Positions 6,849 to 15,633 of a DNA stretch of 64,000 nt are shown here, piece by piece (within the stretch, counting starts at the first letter, position 1; each line of letters begins with the position of its first letter). The DNA comes from Sporolactobacillus terrae DSM 11697 (GTDB lineage: Bacteria > Bacillota > Bacilli > Bacillales > Sporolactobacillaceae), in contig NZ_JFZC01000025.1 of the NCBI RefSeq assembly GCF_000648615.1, positions 1-64,000 of the forward strand, in the 5' to 3' direction. The notes beneath the pieces were generated by a model. That model saw only the letters and a list, made by a program, of their open reading frames with translations, did not search any database and was not told the DNA's origin. The translations under genes were made by a program, and so were the position numbers.

Positions 6849-8213
6849 ATGCATATCTTGGCAATTGGCGTCAATCATCGAAACACTCCGGTGGAAATAA
6901 GAGAAAAGCTGACCTTTCAGCCTGAGGATTTGGAGCGGGCACTTTCAGAACTGAGGCAAACAAAAAGTATTTTTGAAGATGTTATCCTTTCGACGTGCAA
7001 TCGGACGGAGCTGTATGTTGTTTCCGATCAGCTCCATACGGGACGCTATTACAGTAAGAAATTTTTTGCTGAGTGGTTCGGTATTTCCTTGGAAGCGTTA
7101 ACGCCTTATTTGATCATCCAGGAAGATCAGGAAGCCATCCAACACTTGTTTCGGGTTACATGCGGTTTGGAGTCAATGGTGCTCGGTGAGACTCAAATTC
7201 TTGGACAGGTGCGAGAGAGCTTTGTACATGCGCAGCAATGCCGGACAACCGGAACATTCTTTAATGAACTTTTTAAAGAAGCACTTACGGTTGCAAAGCA
7301 TGCGCAGGACGTCACGCAGATCAACGATCATCCGGTTTCGATCAGTTATGCAGCAGTCAAGCTGATTCAGGATTATTTTGGACCGTTAGAAAATAAATCG
7401 GTGGTGTTGATTGGCGCTGGAGAAATGGGCACACTGGCGCAGAAGCATTTGTCGAGCAGCGGCGTTCGCCGGCTGACCATTGTAAACCGGACCAAGGAAA
7501 AAGCGGATGGGCTGGCGAAACAGGCACAGGCGAATTCGGCTTCACTCGAATCGCTCGGCGAGCAAATGAAACAGTGCGATATTGTTTTTGCTTCTACCTC
7601 AGCACCTGGCTATTTAATTACGGAAGCGCAACTTCAGCCGATTCTTGATCAACGAAAACGCCGGCCGCTTGTATTGGTCGATATCGGCGTGCCAAGAAAC
7701 ATTGATCCAGTCACGGCATATATGGATGGCGTATCTTTGTTTGATGTCGATGATCTGGACCGAATTGTCGATGAAAATCGTGCCGCACGCCGACGTGCAG
7801 CGAAACAGATTGAGGGATTCATTGAACAGCAGCAAGGGAAATATAGTGAATGGCTGCACACACTGGGCGTTGTCCCGGTGATTTCTGCGTTGCGCAGAAA
7901 AGCATTGGCGATCCATTCGGATACGATGAAGCGGATTGAAAATAAGCTGCCGGAAATGACGGAGCGGGAACGCAGAGTGGTCAGCAAACAGGCGAAGAGC
8001 ATGATTAATCAGCTCTTGCGCGATCCGATAAATAATATTAAAGAATTAGCCTGTCATGAACATGGCAAACATGCCATTGACCACTTTGCTGAAATTTTTA
8101 ATATCGACGGGGATGTGCCTCAGCGCGGCCAGTCAGAAGAAGAAGAAAAGGTGACGGAGTTCCGAATTGAAAAAGCGGAACACGAAACGCTCAAACCAAC
8201 GACTATTGGTTAA
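6849..8213 (+). CDS. hemA: glutamyl-tRNA reductase
   Basis: Reduces glutamyl-tRNA(Glu) to glutamate-1-semialdehyde, the first committed step of C5-pathway tetrapyrrole synthesis. The 454-residue protein has the catalytic Cys50 in STCNRTELY, the GLESMVLGETQILGQVR signature (about 107-123), the NADPH-binding VLIGAGEMG (about 188-196) and a C-terminal dimerisation region. The start ATG is preceded by GGAGGGA. It heads a hemA-hemC-hemD-hemB cluster in which downstream genes overlap or are closely spaced. In Bacillus subtilis hemX follows hemA and helps set HemA levels; here hemC follows directly after 38 bases. The acidic tail (SEEEEKVTEF) is a small extension. The cytoplasmic location is inferred from the absence of membrane segments. 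Confidence 0.97.
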   Translation: MHILAIGVNHRNTPVEIREKLTFQPEDLERALSELRQTKSIFEDVILSTCNRTELYVVSDQLHTGRYYSKKFFAEWFGISLEALTPYLIIQEDQEAIQHLFRVTCGLESMVLGETQILGQVRESFVHAQQCRTTGTFFNELFKEALTVAKHAQDVTQINDHPVSISYAAVKLIQDYFGPLENKSVVLIGAGEMGTLAQKHLSSSGVRRLTIVNRTKEKADGLAKQAQANSASLESLGEQMKQCDIVFASTSAPGYLITEAQLQPILDQRKRRPLVLVDIGVPRNIDPVTAYMDGVSLFDVDDLDRIVDENRAARRRAAKQIEGFIEQQQGKYSEWLHTLGVVPVISALRRKALAIHSDTMKRIENKLPEMTERERRVVSKQAKSMINQLLRDPINNIKELACHEHGKHAIDHFAEIFNIDGDVPQRGQSEEEEKVTEFRIEKAEHETLKPTTIG

Positions 8214-8251
8214 GCACGCTGGACTGAGCGAGTAACGAGAGAGGCGAGAAA

Positions 8252-9181
8252 ATGAGGACGATTCAGGTTGGATCAAGAAAAAGCAAGCTTGCTTTGGTTC
8301 AAAGCGAGCAGGTCATCCATAATCTGAGCGATAAATCAGACCAATTTGCCTTTGCGATCCGCCATATCGTAACCAAAGGCGACCGAATTCTAAATGTGAC
8401 GCTGTCCAAAGTTGGCGGAAAAGGATTGTTTGTTAAAGAAATTGAGCGTGCCTTATTGGATGGCGCAATCGATTTTGCGGTTCACAGTATGAAAGACATG
8501 CCGGCGGAATTGCCAAGGGGTTTAGAGATTGCTTCCATTCCAATGCGGGAAGACGCATGTGACGTGTTGCTGACACGTTCTGGAGATGGGCTGGACAGTC
8601 TTGAACCCGGGGCAATTGTGGGGACAAGCAGTTTGCGCCGCGGAGCACAGCTGCTCAGCCTCCGTCCTGATTTGAATGTACAGCCATTGCGCGGCAATGT
8701 CGATACACGGATTGGCCGGTTGAAATCCGGCGATTTTGATGCGATTATTCTTGCTGCGGCGGGAATGAAACGACTTGGTGTTCATGAAAAAAATCATCCG
8801 CTCGCATTCGATGAAATGCTTCCGGCGGTTGGCCAGGGCGCACTGGCGATCGAGTGCCGTTCGTCCGATGAAGAGCTCAAAGCTTTGCTGCAAACCATCA
8901 ATGATCCGGATACTGAGATTACTGTTCGCGCGGAGCGTGCATTGTTAACGCGTTTGAACGGCAGCTGCCAGGTGCCGATTGCTGCCTTGTGCAAACGCCG
9001 TGCCGATACCAAGCTGGAACTGACCGGGTTGGTTGCTTCTGTTGATGGAAAAGAAGTATTTAAGACGTGCCGCGTGGGCGAGGATCCGGAGAAGCTGGGC
9101 ACAGAAGCGGCGGAAGCGTTGCTTCACCAAGGTGCCGGTACGGTTCTGAAACAACTAGGCAGTGATCCAAATGCAGGATGA
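8252..9181 (+). CDS. hemC: hydroxymethylbilane synthase (porphobilinogen deaminase)
   Basis: Polymerises four porphobilinogens to hydroxymethylbilane. The 309-residue protein begins with the typical RTIQVGSRKSKLALVQSEQV. It contains VKEIERALLDGAIDFAVHSMKDMP, GTSSLRRGAQL and LPAVGQGALAIECR, and it carries the dipyrromethane-attaching Cys239 in NGSCQVPIAA. The length is normal. It starts 38 bases after hemA and overlaps the beginning of hemD, so it is the second gene of the heme operon. The ribosome site AGAGAGG lies about 10 bases before the ATG. Confidence 0.97.
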   Translation: MRTIQVGSRKSKLALVQSEQVIHNLSDKSDQFAFAIRHIVTKGDRILNVTLSKVGGKGLFVKEIERALLDGAIDFAVHSMKDMPAELPRGLEIASIPMREDACDVLLTRSGDGLDSLEPGAIVGTSSLRRGAQLLSLRPDLNVQPLRGNVDTRIGRLKSGDFDAIILAAAGMKRLGVHEKNHPLAFDEMLPAVGQGALAIECRSSDEELKALLQTINDPDTEITVRAERALLTRLNGSCQVPIAALCKRRADTKLELTGLVASVDGKEVFKTCRVGEDPEKLGTEAAEALLHQGAGTVLKQLGSDPNAG

Positions 9182-9995
9182 ACGTGGGGACGACGCGTTA
9201 ACGTTAAAGGGAAAACAGGTGCTGGTCACGCGTGCGACGAGCCAATGTGGCAGCCTGTGTGAACACATTCGCAGATACGGCGGTGAACCGCTGCCTGTGC
9301 CGCTCGTTGCCTATCGCCGGGTATCCTTTTCCCACACCGAGCGCATGAAATGGCTGCAGGCTGTTCAGCATTCGGACTGGCTGATTTTTACCAGTCAGAA
9401 CAGTCTGGACTTTTTTATGGATCTGCTTGATCAATCCGATCGGATGCACGGCGTCAAAATCGCTGCTGTTGGCAAAAAGACCGGGGAACGGCTTGAAGCC
9501 TACGGGCTCCATGCAGATTTTATCCCCAAGCCTTATACAGGACAGGCACTGCTTGAAGCGTTCCGCAATGGTCGATTGGCCGCTGAGCAAGTCGCGATTC
9601 CGCACGGTTCTTTATCAAACCGAACACTTCTTAATGGATTCAATCACTTGGGGATCAAGGTGGCGAGCCGTGTTCTCTATCAAACGATTGCGGATCAGGC
9701 GAGTCAAAAGCAACTTGAAGAAGCAGCTGTATCCAACCGGCTGTCGGCGATCACTTTTGCGAGTCCATCCGCCGTTCACTTTTTTACCGAACTCTTGCCC
9801 GAAAAACGATGGCGCAGTGCTTTAAACCGCTGCGTTGTGGCAGTGATCGGCAAGACAACGGCCGATTCACTTGAAAAGCTTGGTGTTGTTGCGGATGTCG
9901 TTCCGGAAACGTTCACAGCGGCAAGCATGATTAACGCACTGGCAACTTACTATTTAAATAAAGAAGGAAGTCATCAAAATGAACAGCAATCTTAA
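9171..9995 (+). CDS. hemD: uroporphyrinogen-III synthase
   Basis: Cyclises hydroxymethylbilane to uroporphyrinogen III. The family is poorly conserved, but the 274-residue product shows the expected two-lobed layout. The first lobe has [11 protein letters not shown] and [14 protein letters not shown]. The second has [23 protein letters not shown] and [17 protein letters not shown]. Position between hemC and hemB settles the call. The ATG at 9171 lies inside the end of hemC; a GTG three codons earlier (9162) is the alternative. Its end overlaps the hemB start by 17 bases, which implies translational coupling. Confidence 0.93.
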   Translation: MQDERGDDALTLKGKQVLVTRATSQCGSLCEHIRRYGGEPLPVPLVAYRRVSFSHTERMKWLQAVQHSDWLIFTSQNSLDFFMDLLDQSDRMHGVKIAAVGKKTGERLEAYGLHADFIPKPYTGQALLEAFRNGRLAAEQVAIPHGSLSNRTLLNGFNHLGIKVASRVLYQTIADQASQKQLEEAAVSNRLSAITFASPSAVHFFTELLPEKRWRSALNRCVVAVIGKTTADSLEKLGVVADVVPETFTAASMINALATYYLNKEGSHQNEQQS

Positions 9996-10965
9996 CTTTG
10001 ACCGTCATCGTCGTCTCAGAAGAACCTCAGTACTCAGAACAATGGTTCGGGAGACGTTCTTGCGGCCTGCGGACTTTATCTATCCTATATTTGTGACGGA
10101 AGAGGGCAGCAATATTAAGTCGGAAATCAAATCGATGCCAAATGTTTACCAGTACTCGCTCGACCGATTGGACGAAGAGCTTGACGAAGTGGTTGCGCTT
10201 GGTATTCCATCGATCATGTTTTTCGGCATTCCTAAAGTGAAGGATGCGGTCGGCTCCGGTGCCTATGATGAACAAGGCATTGTCCAGAAGGCAATCCGGC
10301 AAACGAAACAGAAGTATCCGGACCTGGTTGTGATTGCCGATACATGTATGTGTGAATATACGGATCACGGTCACTGCGGCATCATCCATAATGGCGACGT
10401 GGATAACGACGAAAGTCTGACCTATATCGCTAAAACAGCTGTATCACAGGCAGAAGCCGGTGCGGATATCATTGCTCCTTCCAATATGATGGATGGTTTT
10501 GTGATCAGTATTCGCCAAGCACTTGATGAAGCAGGGTTCTCGCAAATTCCGATCATGTCCTATGCAGTTAAATATGCATCCAGTTACTTTGGACCGTTCC
10601 GTGATGCAGCGGAAAGTGCACCGAAATTCGGCAACCGCAAAACGTACCAGATGGATCCGGCGAACCGTAGAGAAGCGCTGCGCGAAGCTGAATCAGATAT
10701 TAAGGAAGGCGCTGATTTCCTCATTGTCAAACCAGCATTGCCTTACCTTGATGTACTGCGCGATGTGCGCAATCAAACCAATATTCCGCTCGTTGCCTAT
10801 AACGTCAGCGGTGAATATGCGATGGTCAAAGCAGCAGCGCTCAATGGGTGGATCGATGAAAAAGCGGTGGTTCTTGAATCGTTGACCGCGATGAAACGTG
10901 CCGGAGCCGATATGATTATTACCTATCATGCAAAGGATGCGATCCGTTGGCTTCGTGAAGAATGA
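9979..10965 (+). CDS. hemB: delta-aminolevulinic acid dehydratase (porphobilinogen synthase)
   Basis: Condenses two 5-aminolevulinates to porphobilinogen. The 328-residue enzyme has the two Schiff-base lysines, Lys198 ([16 protein letters not shown]) and Lys251 ([12 protein letters not shown]). The metal site [14 protein letters not shown] supplies Cys123, Cys125 and Cys133, so this is the zinc-dependent type. The start overlaps hemD and has AAGGAAG upstream. A strong intrinsic terminator 27 bases after the stop ends the operon. hemL, which follows hemB in Bacillus subtilis, is absent from this position. Confidence 0.97.
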   Translation: MNSNLNFDRHRRLRRTSVLRTMVRETFLRPADFIYPIFVTEEGSNIKSEIKSMPNVYQYSLDRLDEELDEVVALGIPSIMFFGIPKVKDAVGSGAYDEQGIVQKAIRQTKQKYPDLVVIADTCMCEYTDHGHCGIIHNGDVDNDESLTYIAKTAVSQAEAGADIIAPSNMMDGFVISIRQALDEAGFSQIPIMSYAVKYASSYFGPFRDAAESAPKFGNRKTYQMDPANRREALREAESDIKEGADFLIVKPALPYLDVLRDVRNQTNIPLVAYNVSGEYAMVKAAALNGWIDEKAVVLESLTAMKRAGADMIITYHAKDAIRWLREE

Positions 10966-10992
10966 GCTGGAAAAGAATAAAGAATGAATGAA

Positions 10993-11020
10993 CCCGGACA
11001 AACAGCTGTCCGGGTTTTTT
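10993..11020 (+). terminator. intrinsic terminator of the hemACDB operon
   Basis: CCCGGAC (10993-10999) pairs with GTCCGGG (11008-11014) around AAACAGCT, followed by TTTTTT. Confidence 0.9.
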
Positions 11021-11023
11021 ACT

Positions 11024-11076
11024 AAGAAAAACTCGGTGCCGGGAATCCAGTTGACAACCGGATTTCAGTCACCGAG
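11024..11076 (-). terminator. intrinsic terminator of hemE
   Basis: On the minus strand, CTCGGTG pairs with CACCGAG and an inner AAATCC pairs with GGATTC, followed by TTTTTCTTAG. It lies between the two convergent heme transcripts, just past the hemE stop codon. Confidence 0.8.
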
Positions 11077-11107
11077 AACGCTTAACCTTTATTTTGTTGC
11101 CTGCATG

Positions 11108-12151
11108 TTACTGGGACCCCAACTGCTGGGAATATGCGTGAACAAATTGGGTCAGTGCAAGTAATTTGTCCTCACTCACTTCAGGAAAGATCCCATGACC
11201 AAGGTTAAAAATATATCCGGGCTTTCCGTTCCTTTCTTCTAAGAGCCGCTTTGCGCGTTCCTTCAGCATCGGAAGCGGCGCAAGAAGTAGCGATGGATCG
11301 AGATTTCCTTGAATCGCTTTTTCGATGCCCAGCTGCCCAAAATCAGCGAAACTTGTCCGCCAGTCAATGGAGAGCACATCAATCGGGAGCTGATTCCATT
11401 CAGGTAAAAGATGTCCGGCTCCAGCAGCAAAGTACAAACTTACCGCATGCGTTTTCTTTAGCTCAGAAAAAATCCGCTGCATCGTTGGTGCGAGATAGCG
11501 ATGATAGTCTTCTGCGCTGAGTGCTCCAACCCATGAATCAAAGACTTGTACCGCTTGCGCCCCGCAGCGAATTTGTGCATGCAGATAATTCAGCGTCATT
11601 TCCGCCAAATCTTCCATGAGTGCCGCCCAGTCTTCTGGATGGGCATACATGAACCCCTTGGTGCGATGATAATTCTTCGACGGTCCGCCCTCAATAAGAT
11701 AACTTGCGAGCGTAAACGGGGCACCCGCAAAGCCGATCAAAGGCACATTTAATTGTTGATGGAGCAGTTGAACGGTTTCAAGAACATAAGGCAAATCACT
11801 TGCCGCATCGAGCGACCTCCAATGAGAAAAGTCGGCGCCTGTACGAATCGGATGGTTGAATACCGGCCCGACACCTTCAACAATCTCAACCTTCAAGCCG
11901 CGTGCTTTAAGCGGGGTCATGATATCGGCGAAAAGGATCGCCGCATCAACACCGAGTTTTTCAACAGGAAGGCGCGTCACTTTGGCACATACATCCGGAT
12001 GGTGGCTGATTTCAAAAAAAGAATAGCGTTCGCGTATTGCTCTGTATTCCGACTGATAGCGTCCCGCTTGCCGCATGAACCAAACAGGGGTAAACGGTAC
12101 AGCTTCTTTTCGGCACGCCCTCAGAAAGATATCATTAAACAGGATACTCAT
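11108..12151 (-). CDS. hemE: uroporphyrinogen decarboxylase
   Basis: Decarboxylates the four acetate chains of uroporphyrinogen III to give coproporphyrinogen III. Diagnostic segments are TPVWFMRQAGR (substrate site, N-terminal), DAAILFADIMTPL, GFAGAPFTLASYLIEGG, QVFDSWVGALS and FNLGHGI near the end. From ATG 12151 the protein is 347 residues, the usual length. The frame is open further upstream, but those starts lack ribosome sites. GAAAGGA directly abuts this ATG with no spacer, so the real start could be the CTG nine bases further in. It converges on hemB from the opposite strand, a different arrangement from hemEHY of Bacillus subtilis; hemH and hemY are not in the window. Confidence 0.95.
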   Translation of the reverse strand: MSILFNDIFLRACRKEAVPFTPVWFMRQAGRYQSEYRAIRERYSFFEISHHPDVCAKVTRLPVEKLGVDAAILFADIMTPLKARGLKVEIVEGVGPVFNHPIRTGADFSHWRSLDAASDLPYVLETVQLLHQQLNVPLIGFAGAPFTLASYLIEGGPSKNYHRTKGFMYAHPEDWAALMEDLAEMTLNYLHAQIRCGAQAVQVFDSWVGALSAEDYHRYLAPTMQRIFSELKKTHAVSLYFAAGAGHLLPEWNQLPIDVLSIDWRTSFADFGQLGIEKAIQGNLDPSLLLAPLPMLKERAKRLLEERNGKPGYIFNLGHGIFPEVSEDKLLALTQFVHAYSQQLGSQ

Positions 12152-12357
12152 TCCTTTCAAAAGAAGGATCATAATACTATGTTTATTTTTGGTTAAATCA
12201 TACACTATTCATTTTACGTGAAAAGTGCGAAGCCTGCACCTATTTTGCTGTGAGTTGCTGATTATTCGTAAAGTGGTCGTGTACGTAATCATCGCATAAA
12301 GATCGACCCATTTCGTGTATAATAGAAGGTAGATTAGGATTTAAAATCAGAGGAATC

Positions 12358-13977
12358 GTGTTGAATAAAAGGGAGGCGACGCTGCATTTGCTTTTAATCG
12401 CGCTGAGTGCAATCATTATTCCATTTTTATTTCTTGTCTTGTTGAACATTCCGGCAACAAAAGGAATGCCTTTGAGTGCGCTGCTGGTAGGGCTCGCTGC
12501 CTATTTTATCTGGGGCATGAGTCCGCAAGCCTTGTTTTCTTCAGTGTTACAAGGCGCGCATAAGACGCTGACGATCTTATGGATTCTATTCGGCGCTTTA
12601 GTTTTGCTAAACACGCTTCAGCGTACCGGTGCCATTAAACGGATCAATCGCGGCTTCACCTATATTTCCGGTGATATGCGTGTTCAGACGGTGATCATTG
12701 CCTATCTATTTGGGTCGTTGATCGAGGGAGCGGCGGGCTTTGGAACGCCGGCAATGGTTACGGCTCCGCTAATGATTGCGATTGGCTTTCCGCCGGCGGC
12801 TGCAGTGACGCTCGCACTGATCTCGGACAGCACAGCGGTATCTTTTGGCGCGGTGGGTACGCCGATTTCGGTTGGTTTAAGCAACATTGTTACGAGTAAC
12901 CCCGACTTTTTCCGTGAAATTGGACAAACCATTACGATTCTTGATCTTTTTGCCGGTTCGTTTCTACCTGTTTTATTAATCTATGTACTGACGCGTTTTT
13001 TCACCAATGCACAGGAGAAGGAAAAAGGTGTGTTGCGTTCGATGCTCCCATGGGCGCTGGTTGTCGGCTTTTCATATACATGGTCTGCGCTCGCGTATGC
13101 ATTTTTCTTTGGCTATGAATTTGTTTCGATTTTGGCTTCCATTACAGCACTGGCCGTAGCTTCAATTACGGCCGCGCGCGGTTGGCTGCTTCCGAAAAAA
13201 GAATGGAAGGGCGCGCTTCGCAGTGATTTTAAAGAAGATACCGAACCGCAGACCATGAGCCTGCTTGCTGCTTGGGCACCTTATATTGCGGTAGTTATTC
13301 TACTGCTGCTTACACGTATTGTGCCGCCGATCCATCATGTTGCGACGACTGCGTTCGACCTGTCATGGAATAACATCCTTGGGATTAAAGAAGTTCATTC
13401 TGAATGGAAGCTGTTGTACTCACCAGGAACGATCTTAACGGTTTCGGCACTTCTGGCACTCATTTTTCAACGGACACCGGCCGAAGCGTTCATATGGGGT
13501 GCTAAAATTTCGCTTCGCTCGATGAAAACAACGGCAATTGCCTTGGTTGCAACCTTAATTATGGTTCAAGTATTCAGTAATTCCGGACTGACAACAAAGG
13601 ATCTCGTCAGCATGCCGGAGTATATTGCCCAAGCTTTTTCGGGAAGTCTTGGCGGGATTTGGCTGGCCGCTGCTCCCTTTCTTGGGGAACTGGGTTCGTT
13701 TATTACCGGAAGCGGAACGGTATCCAATCTAACATTCTCCCCAATTCAATTTGATGTTGCGATGGATGCGGGCCTTGATCCGCGGCTTGTACTGGCCTTG
13801 CAAGTGATCGGCGGTTCAGCGGGCAGCATGATGTGTATTCATAACGTCGTTGCTGCAAGTGCCGTTGTCGGACTTGCCGGCAAAGAAGGCGAGATTATTC
13901 GTAAGACCGTTGCTCCTGCCATCCTCTATAGCGTTCTGGCAGGGTTAGCCGCTTATCTGATCACTTTATTTTTCTGA
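12358..13977 (+). CDS. lldP: L-lactate permease (LctP family)
   Basis: A 539-residue membrane transporter of the LctP lactate:proton symporter family. About a dozen hydrophobic helices are visible. Family landmarks are GSLIEGAAGFGTPAMVTAPLM, SFGAVGTPISVGL, PFLGELGSFITGSGTVSNL and QVIGGSAGSMMCIHNVVAA. The GTG at 12358 follows AGAGGA; a TTG codon comes next. It probably moves lactate or glycolate across the cytoplasmic membrane. A TATAAT sequence near 12318 is the likely -10 box, but I see no good -35 box. The gene is monocistronic with a terminator behind it. The 206 bases between hemE and this gene hold both divergent promoters and nothing else recognisable. Confidence 0.95.
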   Translation: MLNKREATLHLLLIALSAIIIPFLFLVLLNIPATKGMPLSALLVGLAAYFIWGMSPQALFSSVLQGAHKTLTILWILFGALVLLNTLQRTGAIKRINRGFTYISGDMRVQTVIIAYLFGSLIEGAAGFGTPAMVTAPLMIAIGFPPAAAVTLALISDSTAVSFGAVGTPISVGLSNIVTSNPDFFREIGQTITILDLFAGSFLPVLLIYVLTRFFTNAQEKEKGVLRSMLPWALVVGFSYTWSALAYAFFFGYEFVSILASITALAVASITAARGWLLPKKEWKGALRSDFKEDTEPQTMSLLAAWAPYIAVVILLLLTRIVPPIHHVATTAFDLSWNNILGIKEVHSEWKLLYSPGTILTVSALLALIFQRTPAEAFIWGAKISLRSMKTTAIALVATLIMVQVFSNSGLTTKDLVSMPEYIAQAFSGSLGGIWLAAAPFLGELGSFITGSGTVSNLTFSPIQFDVAMDAGLDPRLVLALQVIGGSAGSMMCIHNVVAASAVVGLAGKEGEIIRKTVAPAILYSVLAGLAAYLITLFF

Positions 13978-14021
13978 ACTGAACCAGAAATAGTGGAAAA
14001 AGAATCTTCAATCTATAGAAA

Positions 14022-14070
14022 GAGCCCCTAAAATCATATCCCAAGGATTTGATTTCAGAGGCTCATTTTT
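14022..14070. terminator. hairpin terminator between lldP and the MetE-like gene
   Basis: GAGCC (14022-14026), with further pairing inside (AAATCA with TGATTT), pairs with GGCTC (14060-14064), followed by ATTTTT on the plus strand and by a CTTTCT stretch on the minus strand. It could serve both converging genes. Confidence 0.75.
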
Positions 14071-14092
14071 CGTTATTCAGTGCGGTTAATTT

Positions 14093-15220
14093 TTATTGAT
14101 CAGTCCATACTTTTTTTGCAGTTGTGACAACACGTTTTAATTTCGCCCATTGCTGAGCTTCAGTTAACTTGTTGCCTTCTTCAGTGGATGCGAAACCACA
14201 TTGTGTGGACAAACATAGATTTTTTAATGGAACAAAAGTGGCTGCTTCTTCAATCCGTTTTTGCAGCTTTTCTTCAGATTCCAGTTCAGGAAACTTGGAC
14301 GTTATCAGACCTAGAACAACCTTTTTGTCAGCACCATTTTGGAAAATTTCTCCAAGCGGCGCAAAGTCGCCGGCGCGTTCATTATCATATTCGAGAAAAT
14401 AGCCGTCGATGTTAAGCTGTGCGAGATAGGAAGCAACCGGTCCGTAGCCACCGGAGAACAGGAAGGTGGAGCGGAAGTTGCCGCGACAAATGTGCATGGT
14501 GACCGTTAAATCTTCAGGAAGATCTTTGACTGCAGCGTTGATCACCGTGACACCATCTTGTGCGATTTGTTCAGCGCTTGCTTTTTCTTCATTGCTTTTT
14601 GCATTGCTGATTCGGTCGATCAGGAAGGCCCAAGTCGTGTCATCGAGTTGAAGATAGCGGCAGCCAAGTTCGTAGAAATGCAGGATCGTTTGCCGATAGG
14701 CGGTTGCGAGATCTGCTAAGAAGTCGGCACGTGTTTCATAGAAGTTAACCGCTTGATCATCTCGGTGGTCACGGAAGTAGAGTGTAGGACTTGGGATCGT
14801 TTGTTTTGCCAGCACGCCTTCAGGTACGATACGCTGCAAGTATGTAAATGCCTCGTAGAATGGATGGTTCGGATTGTAGGCAACTTTGTCGACGAAGCGG
14901 ACGTTGGTGTCACGCGTTTTTGCACCTTTAAATTTATAGCTTTCATGTTGTGAATAGGTCTCAACGCCGTTGAGATTGGCGAGAAAATCCAAATGCCACC
15001 AGCTGCGACGAAATTCACCGTCGGTTACGGCTTTTAGTCCTAATGCAATTTGCTTATCGACGATTTTCTTGATCTCCTCATCTTCGACTTTGGTCAGTGC
15101 AGCTTGGTCAATTTTTCCTTCATGAAAGGCTTCTCGTGCTTCTTTCAATGCTTGTGGACGCAAGAGACTTCCTACTTGGTCGAAACGGAATGGCGCTTTT
15201 TTTGCTGTGCTTACGGTCAT
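14093..15220 (-). CDS. MetE C-terminal-domain-like protein (YxjG/YxjH family), S-box controlled
   Basis: A 375-residue, single-domain relative of the catalytic half of cobalamin-independent methionine synthase, like YxjG/YxjH of Bacillus subtilis. Metal-site motifs are MHICRGN (His and Cys) and LSTQCGFAS (Cys). It also has VTDGEFRRSWWHLDF and YLQLDDTTW. It lacks the N-terminal folate-binding half of full MetE, so the methyl donor is uncertain. The ATG at 15220 has GAGGAGG just upstream; a longer frame to 15262 lacks this. A SAM riboswitch precedes it on the same strand, which places the gene in methionine or sulfur metabolism: expression should rise when S-adenosylmethionine is low. Confidence 0.92.
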   Translation of the reverse strand: MTVSTAKKAPFRFDQVGSLLRPQALKEAREAFHEGKIDQAALTKVEDEEIKKIVDKQIALGLKAVTDGEFRRSWWHLDFLANLNGVETYSQHESYKFKGAKTRDTNVRFVDKVAYNPNHPFYEAFTYLQRIVPEGVLAKQTIPSPTLYFRDHRDDQAVNFYETRADFLADLATAYRQTILHFYELGCRYLQLDDTTWAFLIDRISNAKSNEEKASAEQIAQDGVTVINAAVKDLPEDLTVTMHICRGNFRSTFLFSGGYGPVASYLAQLNIDGYFLEYDNERAGDFAPLGEIFQNGADKKVVLGLITSKFPELESEEKLQKRIEEAATFVPLKNLCLSTQCGFASTEEGNKLTEAQQWAKLKRVVTTAKKVWTDQ

Positions 15221-15302
15221 TTCTTTATCCTCCTCAATTTTTATGGCACAATCATTCATCATGCAGGAGACCTAAGTGATCAACCGGGTGCTTTAGAGCA
15301 AA

Positions 15303-15462
15303 TAAAAAAGTCTTCTTTATTTGGGAATAAGAAGACTGTGCGTTCGGGTCTCTTCTTATCCCTCCGGCGTTTTAAATGCCGGCTGGGATTAGCACCTTGT
15401 CGCAAAACGACGGTTGCTGAAGCGTCATCAGGCCAGTCCCTCGGCTTCTCTAGATAAGAATG
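15303..15462 (-). promoter_or_regulatory. SAM-I (S-box) riboswitch with terminator
   Basis: On the minus strand the leader reads TTCTTATC (P1 5' arm, near 15461), AGAG, GAGGGACTGGCC, TGATGACGC, CAGCAACC, AAGGTGCTAATCCC and GATAAGAA (P1 3' arm, near 15352). These are the conserved S-box elements in order. It is followed by a hairpin AGTCTTCTT / AAGAAGACT (15309-15337) with a U run, the expression-platform terminator. In known S-boxes SAM binding promotes termination. The sequence from here to the aldo/keto reductase (15463-15633) shows only a TTGACA at about 15573 as a possible promoter element. Confidence 0.97.
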
Positions 15463-15633
15463 ATTGATTCATTGATTTGATTGTCTTGAAGTCTACGCTA
15501 AATCGGTTGGCTTTTCAAGCTTTTTTAGCCAATTTGCAAAAAACGATCGTCTGTTCAAAGCAGGCATAATTTTTGACAAGCAGTGCCATCCTTTTTTACG
15601 CTAAAGTTATTCTCGTATGAAGCTGGTGATTTA

